Source: Clostridiales bacterium (GTDB lineage: Bacteria > Bacillota > Clostridia > Christensenellales > Aristaeellaceae). From it: DNA of 64,000 bases. Location: assembly GCA_004554085.1 (NCBI GenBank), contig SFNY01000009.1:1-64000 (forward strand), written 5' to 3'. Below are positions 62,520 through 64,000 of the stretch, in pieces. Both the position numbers and the translations under genes were made by a program. The notes below the pieces were generated by a model. The model saw only the letters and a list, made by a program, of their open reading frames with translations. It did not search any database and was not told the DNA's origin. Position 1 is the first letter of the stretch; each line of letters opens with the position of its first letter.

Positions 62520-63455
62520 TCAATGATCTTGGAGAGAAAAAGAAGATAAGAAATCTCTGGGAGAGAACCAAGCAAGAGGACGCATGGGGCGGGAGTTACT
62601 GCGACTTTGGTGGGCAGCTAGCTGCCCACCGAAGTCGACGAGGGACCAGAAGCGATGAGATGCATAGAAAGGTTTCTGGTCTTCCCGATGGCTGCGCTCG
62701 ACCTTGCCGTTGTGACGCGGGGTGTAGGGACGAATGAGCTTGTGACGAATGCCAAGCTCGGCGGCGGTGGATTCAAATAGCGTCGGGATGTCGCGTTTGG
62801 AATTGGAGAAACGGTTGGTAAACTCAAATCCGTTGTCCGTCTGAATACATTCCACGATCACGCCTTTTCTGCGAAAGGCTTCAACAACGCGCCGCAGGAA
62901 ATGTGCAGAAGAATAGGTACTCTGTTCGGGGTAAGCTCCCAGAATGCGGTATCGGGAGTATTGATCGATCGCCGTATATTGATAGAGCTTCAGTTCCGGA
63001 TCTGCGATGCAGGATCTGGGCACGACCTTTACGTCAATCTGGACGCGCTGGCCGGGGTACTGCATCTGTTCATATGGCTTAGGCGTGTATTTTTTTCGGG
63101 GTTTTTCCTTCTCCGCCAGTCCTTCGCGTCTGAGAACACGCCATAGACTTTCGAGGCAGCGGCTGTATCCCCGCTTGCGCAGTCGGCTCCAGAGTTCCAC
63201 GATGCCGAGCTTGGGATTGCGCCGGTGCATGTCCCGGATGAGCTTCAGCTCAGCTTCGGTATGCTGGTTCGGATGGCTGTGGGGTCGCCGTGACCTGCAT
63301 GCCAGCGATTCTATGCTGCCGTCATATCTTGCCTTCCAGAAGTAGATGTAGGATGCCCCTTTGTTATACTTCCGGCTGGCTCGGGTCACACCATATTTTT
63401 CCGCATATTTCATCAGGGAGTAGCGAAATTTCATATCTTGTGTTATACTGTTCAT
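62520..63455 (-). CDS. IS481-family transposase
   Basis: A 311-residue DDE transposase. An N-terminal helix-turn-helix (about 10-60, GVTRASRKYNKGASYIYFW) precedes the catalytic core: first Asp in RVQIDVKVV, second in IQTDNGFEF and Glu in NGKVERSHRED. The C-terminal AHQSRSNSRPMRPL matches the family. The reading frame is complete, so it may be active. It uses A/T-richer codons than the neighbouring core genes, as expected for a transferred element. Confidence 0.9.
   Translation of the reverse strand: MNSITQDMKFRYSLMKYAEKYGVTRASRKYNKGASYIYFWKARYDGSIESLACRSRRPHSHPNQHTEAELKLIRDMHRRNPKLGIVELWSRLRKRGYSRCLESLWRVLRREGLAEKEKPRKKYTPKPYEQMQYPGQRVQIDVKVVPRSCIADPELKLYQYTAIDQYSRYRILGAYPEQSTYSSAHFLRRVVEAFRRKGVIVECIQTDNGFEFTNRFSNSKRDIPTLFESTAAELGIRHKLIRPYTPRHNGKVERSHREDQKPFYASHRFWSLVDFGGQLAAHQSRSNSRPMRPLAWFSPRDFLSSFSLQDH
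62603..62636. repeat. 34-nt near-perfect palindrome in the transposase 3' end
   Basis: GGTGGGCAGCTAGCTGCCCACC is a perfect 22-bp palindrome, extended by GACTT and AAGTC with one mismatch each side. It encodes transposase residues near the C-terminus (FGGQLAAHQ). Confidence 0.7.
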
Positions 63456-63599
63456 GAGATTTGAGCTTCCTTTCCGTTAGTTTTGTGTCGTAACTCTACT
63501 ATATCAGATTGGTTCTCAAATCTCATCCTTTTTGGGCTTCTTTTTCCAAGATGTATTGTAGCTCCACAGGAGCTGGAGCGACGCCCTCGTTCACAAATC

Positions 63600-63628
63600 T
63601 TGACAGGATTCTGCGCATATACTATAAT
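63600..63628 (+). promoter_or_regulatory. Consensus sigma-A promoter of glmS
   Basis: TTGACA (63600-63605), 17 nt, TATAAT (63623-63628), both hexamers exact. The roughly 120-nt leader to the glmS start contains short inverted segments but no glmS ribozyme core that I can recognise. The promoter lies 32 bp beyond the proposed IS end. Confidence 0.88.
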
Positions 63629-63750
63629 ATCCTTGGAGTAGCATAGGCTTATTCCGAATGAATTCTGGAATCGGACTTCGATGGGGAATCCATGCGCCTG
63701 CAGCCTGTCAGGGGTGCGGCGCAGATTTCCGAAGATGGAGGTTGGTACAT

Positions 63751-64000
63751 ATGTGCGGAATTGTTGGATACATTGGAAACGAGCTGGCAGCGCCGATCCT
63801 GCTGGACGGCCTGTCCAAGCTGGAGTACCGCGGCTATGATTCCGCGGGCCTCGCGGTGCGCGACGGCGACAGGCCTGTCGAGATCGTGAAGGCGAAGGGC
63901 CGCCTGAAGGAGCTGAAGGAAAAGACCGACGGCGGAAGGGCGCTCAAGGGCAGCTGCGGCATCGGCCACACCCGCTGGGCGACCCACGGCGAGCCGTCCA
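63751..64000 (+). CDS. glmS: Glutamine-fructose-6-phosphate aminotransferase, 5' part
   Basis: The first 83 residues of GlmS, cut by the window end. The N-terminal Cys nucleophile is in MCGIVGYIGNELA, followed by the glutaminase segments LSKLEYRGYDSAGLAV and IGHTRWATHGEPS. GlmS makes glucosamine-6-phosphate for wall precursors. GGAGG lies 9 nt before the ATG. Confidence 0.95.
   Translation, partial: MCGIVGYIGNELAAPILLDGLSKLEYRGYDSAGLAVRDGDRPVEIVKAKGRLKELKEKTDGGRALKGSCGIGHTRWATHGEPS

Larger units (their letters stand above)
62510..63568 (-). mobile_element. IS481-like insertion sequence, about 1.06 kb
   Basis: One transposase gene fills most of the element. I propose imperfect 24-bp terminal inverted repeats: TGT at the outer ends (62510 and 63568) and an exact ATCTTGGA/TCCAAGAT pair at the same 16-nt distance from each (62526-62533 and 63545-63552), then A-rich AAAAAGAAG on both sides. 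The flanks show no obvious direct repeat. A second inverted pair, ATGAGATTTGAG (63454-63465) and CTCAAATCTCAT (63515-63526), lies over the transposase start. Confidence 0.65.

Noticed and set aside
62465..62737. Short plus-strand gene near the IS left end
   Set aside because: It overlaps the transposase 3' end in antisense, has no ribosome site and no recognisable motif.
63629..63750. glmS ribozyme in the glmS leader
   Set aside because: I could not find the conserved ribozyme core segments; the leader is also short.

Overview
The window is a high-GC stretch from an anaerobic Clostridia-type bacterium (Bacillota). The evidence is the gene content: a plsX-acpP-rnc-smc-ftsY block, an mreBCD/PBP2/rodA block followed by a SpoIVFA/SpoIVFB-like pair (an endospore-lineage marker), many GGAGG ribosome sites, TGnTATAAT-type promoters and an oxygen-sensitive iron-sulfur metabolism. 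Because GC is high, many long antisense frames are open; these are not genes.

Layout. 1-3.8 kb: a 71-bp tandem repeat, tRNA-Leu, a small membrane protein and a feoA-feoA-feoB iron-uptake operon with three GTTAG-N6-CTAAC operators. 3.9-13.7 kb: housekeeping genes (DUF523, threonine aldolase, VanZ-like, plsX, acpP, rnc, smc, ftsY, a small-molecule kinase). 13.9-27.8 kb: a redox island with a lactate/malate-type dehydrogenase, hdrBCA, flxDCBA, a two-subunit soluble fumarate-reductase-like enzyme, an AspT/SucE-type exporter, a 2Fe-2S protein, a sensory-type [FeFe]-hydrogenase and a PP2C phosphatase. 28-31 kb: a regulator plus ABC exporter. 31-32.6 kb: metV-metF. 32.6-42.4 kb: an aldo/keto reductase converging on spoIVFB-spoIVFA-rodA-mrdA-mreDCB-maf. 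42.6-47.3 kb: Nudix, Sir2, a DNA glycosylase, pyrimidine phosphorylase, a membrane protein, 5-formyl-THF cyclo-ligase. 47.6-53.3 kb: the carbonyl branch of the Wood-Ljungdahl pathway (acsB, cooC, cooS) divergent from a polyferredoxin. 53.4-62.3 kb: a Thr/Pro-rich membrane protein, uvrA, uvrB, a small membrane protein and PBP1A. 62.5-63.6 kb: an IS481-like element just upstream of glmS, which runs off the window.

How the genes may work together. MetVF makes methyl-THF and CooS/AcsB join CO and methyl into acetyl-CoA; the corrinoid protein and methyltransferase genes are not in the window. The 14-25 kb island reads as a route oxaloacetate -> malate -> fumarate -> succinate -> export, with Hdr-Flx as a possible electron-bifurcating partner. 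This coupling is inferred from gene order and motifs, not shown.

Three conserved genes are broken as given: ftsY (13-nt tandem duplication), uvrA (about 65 nt missing with frameshift) and PBP1A (1-nt shift). A fourth small gene (59.5 kb) may carry a 1-nt deletion. Since ftsY is normally essential, sequence or assembly error is the first explanation to test.
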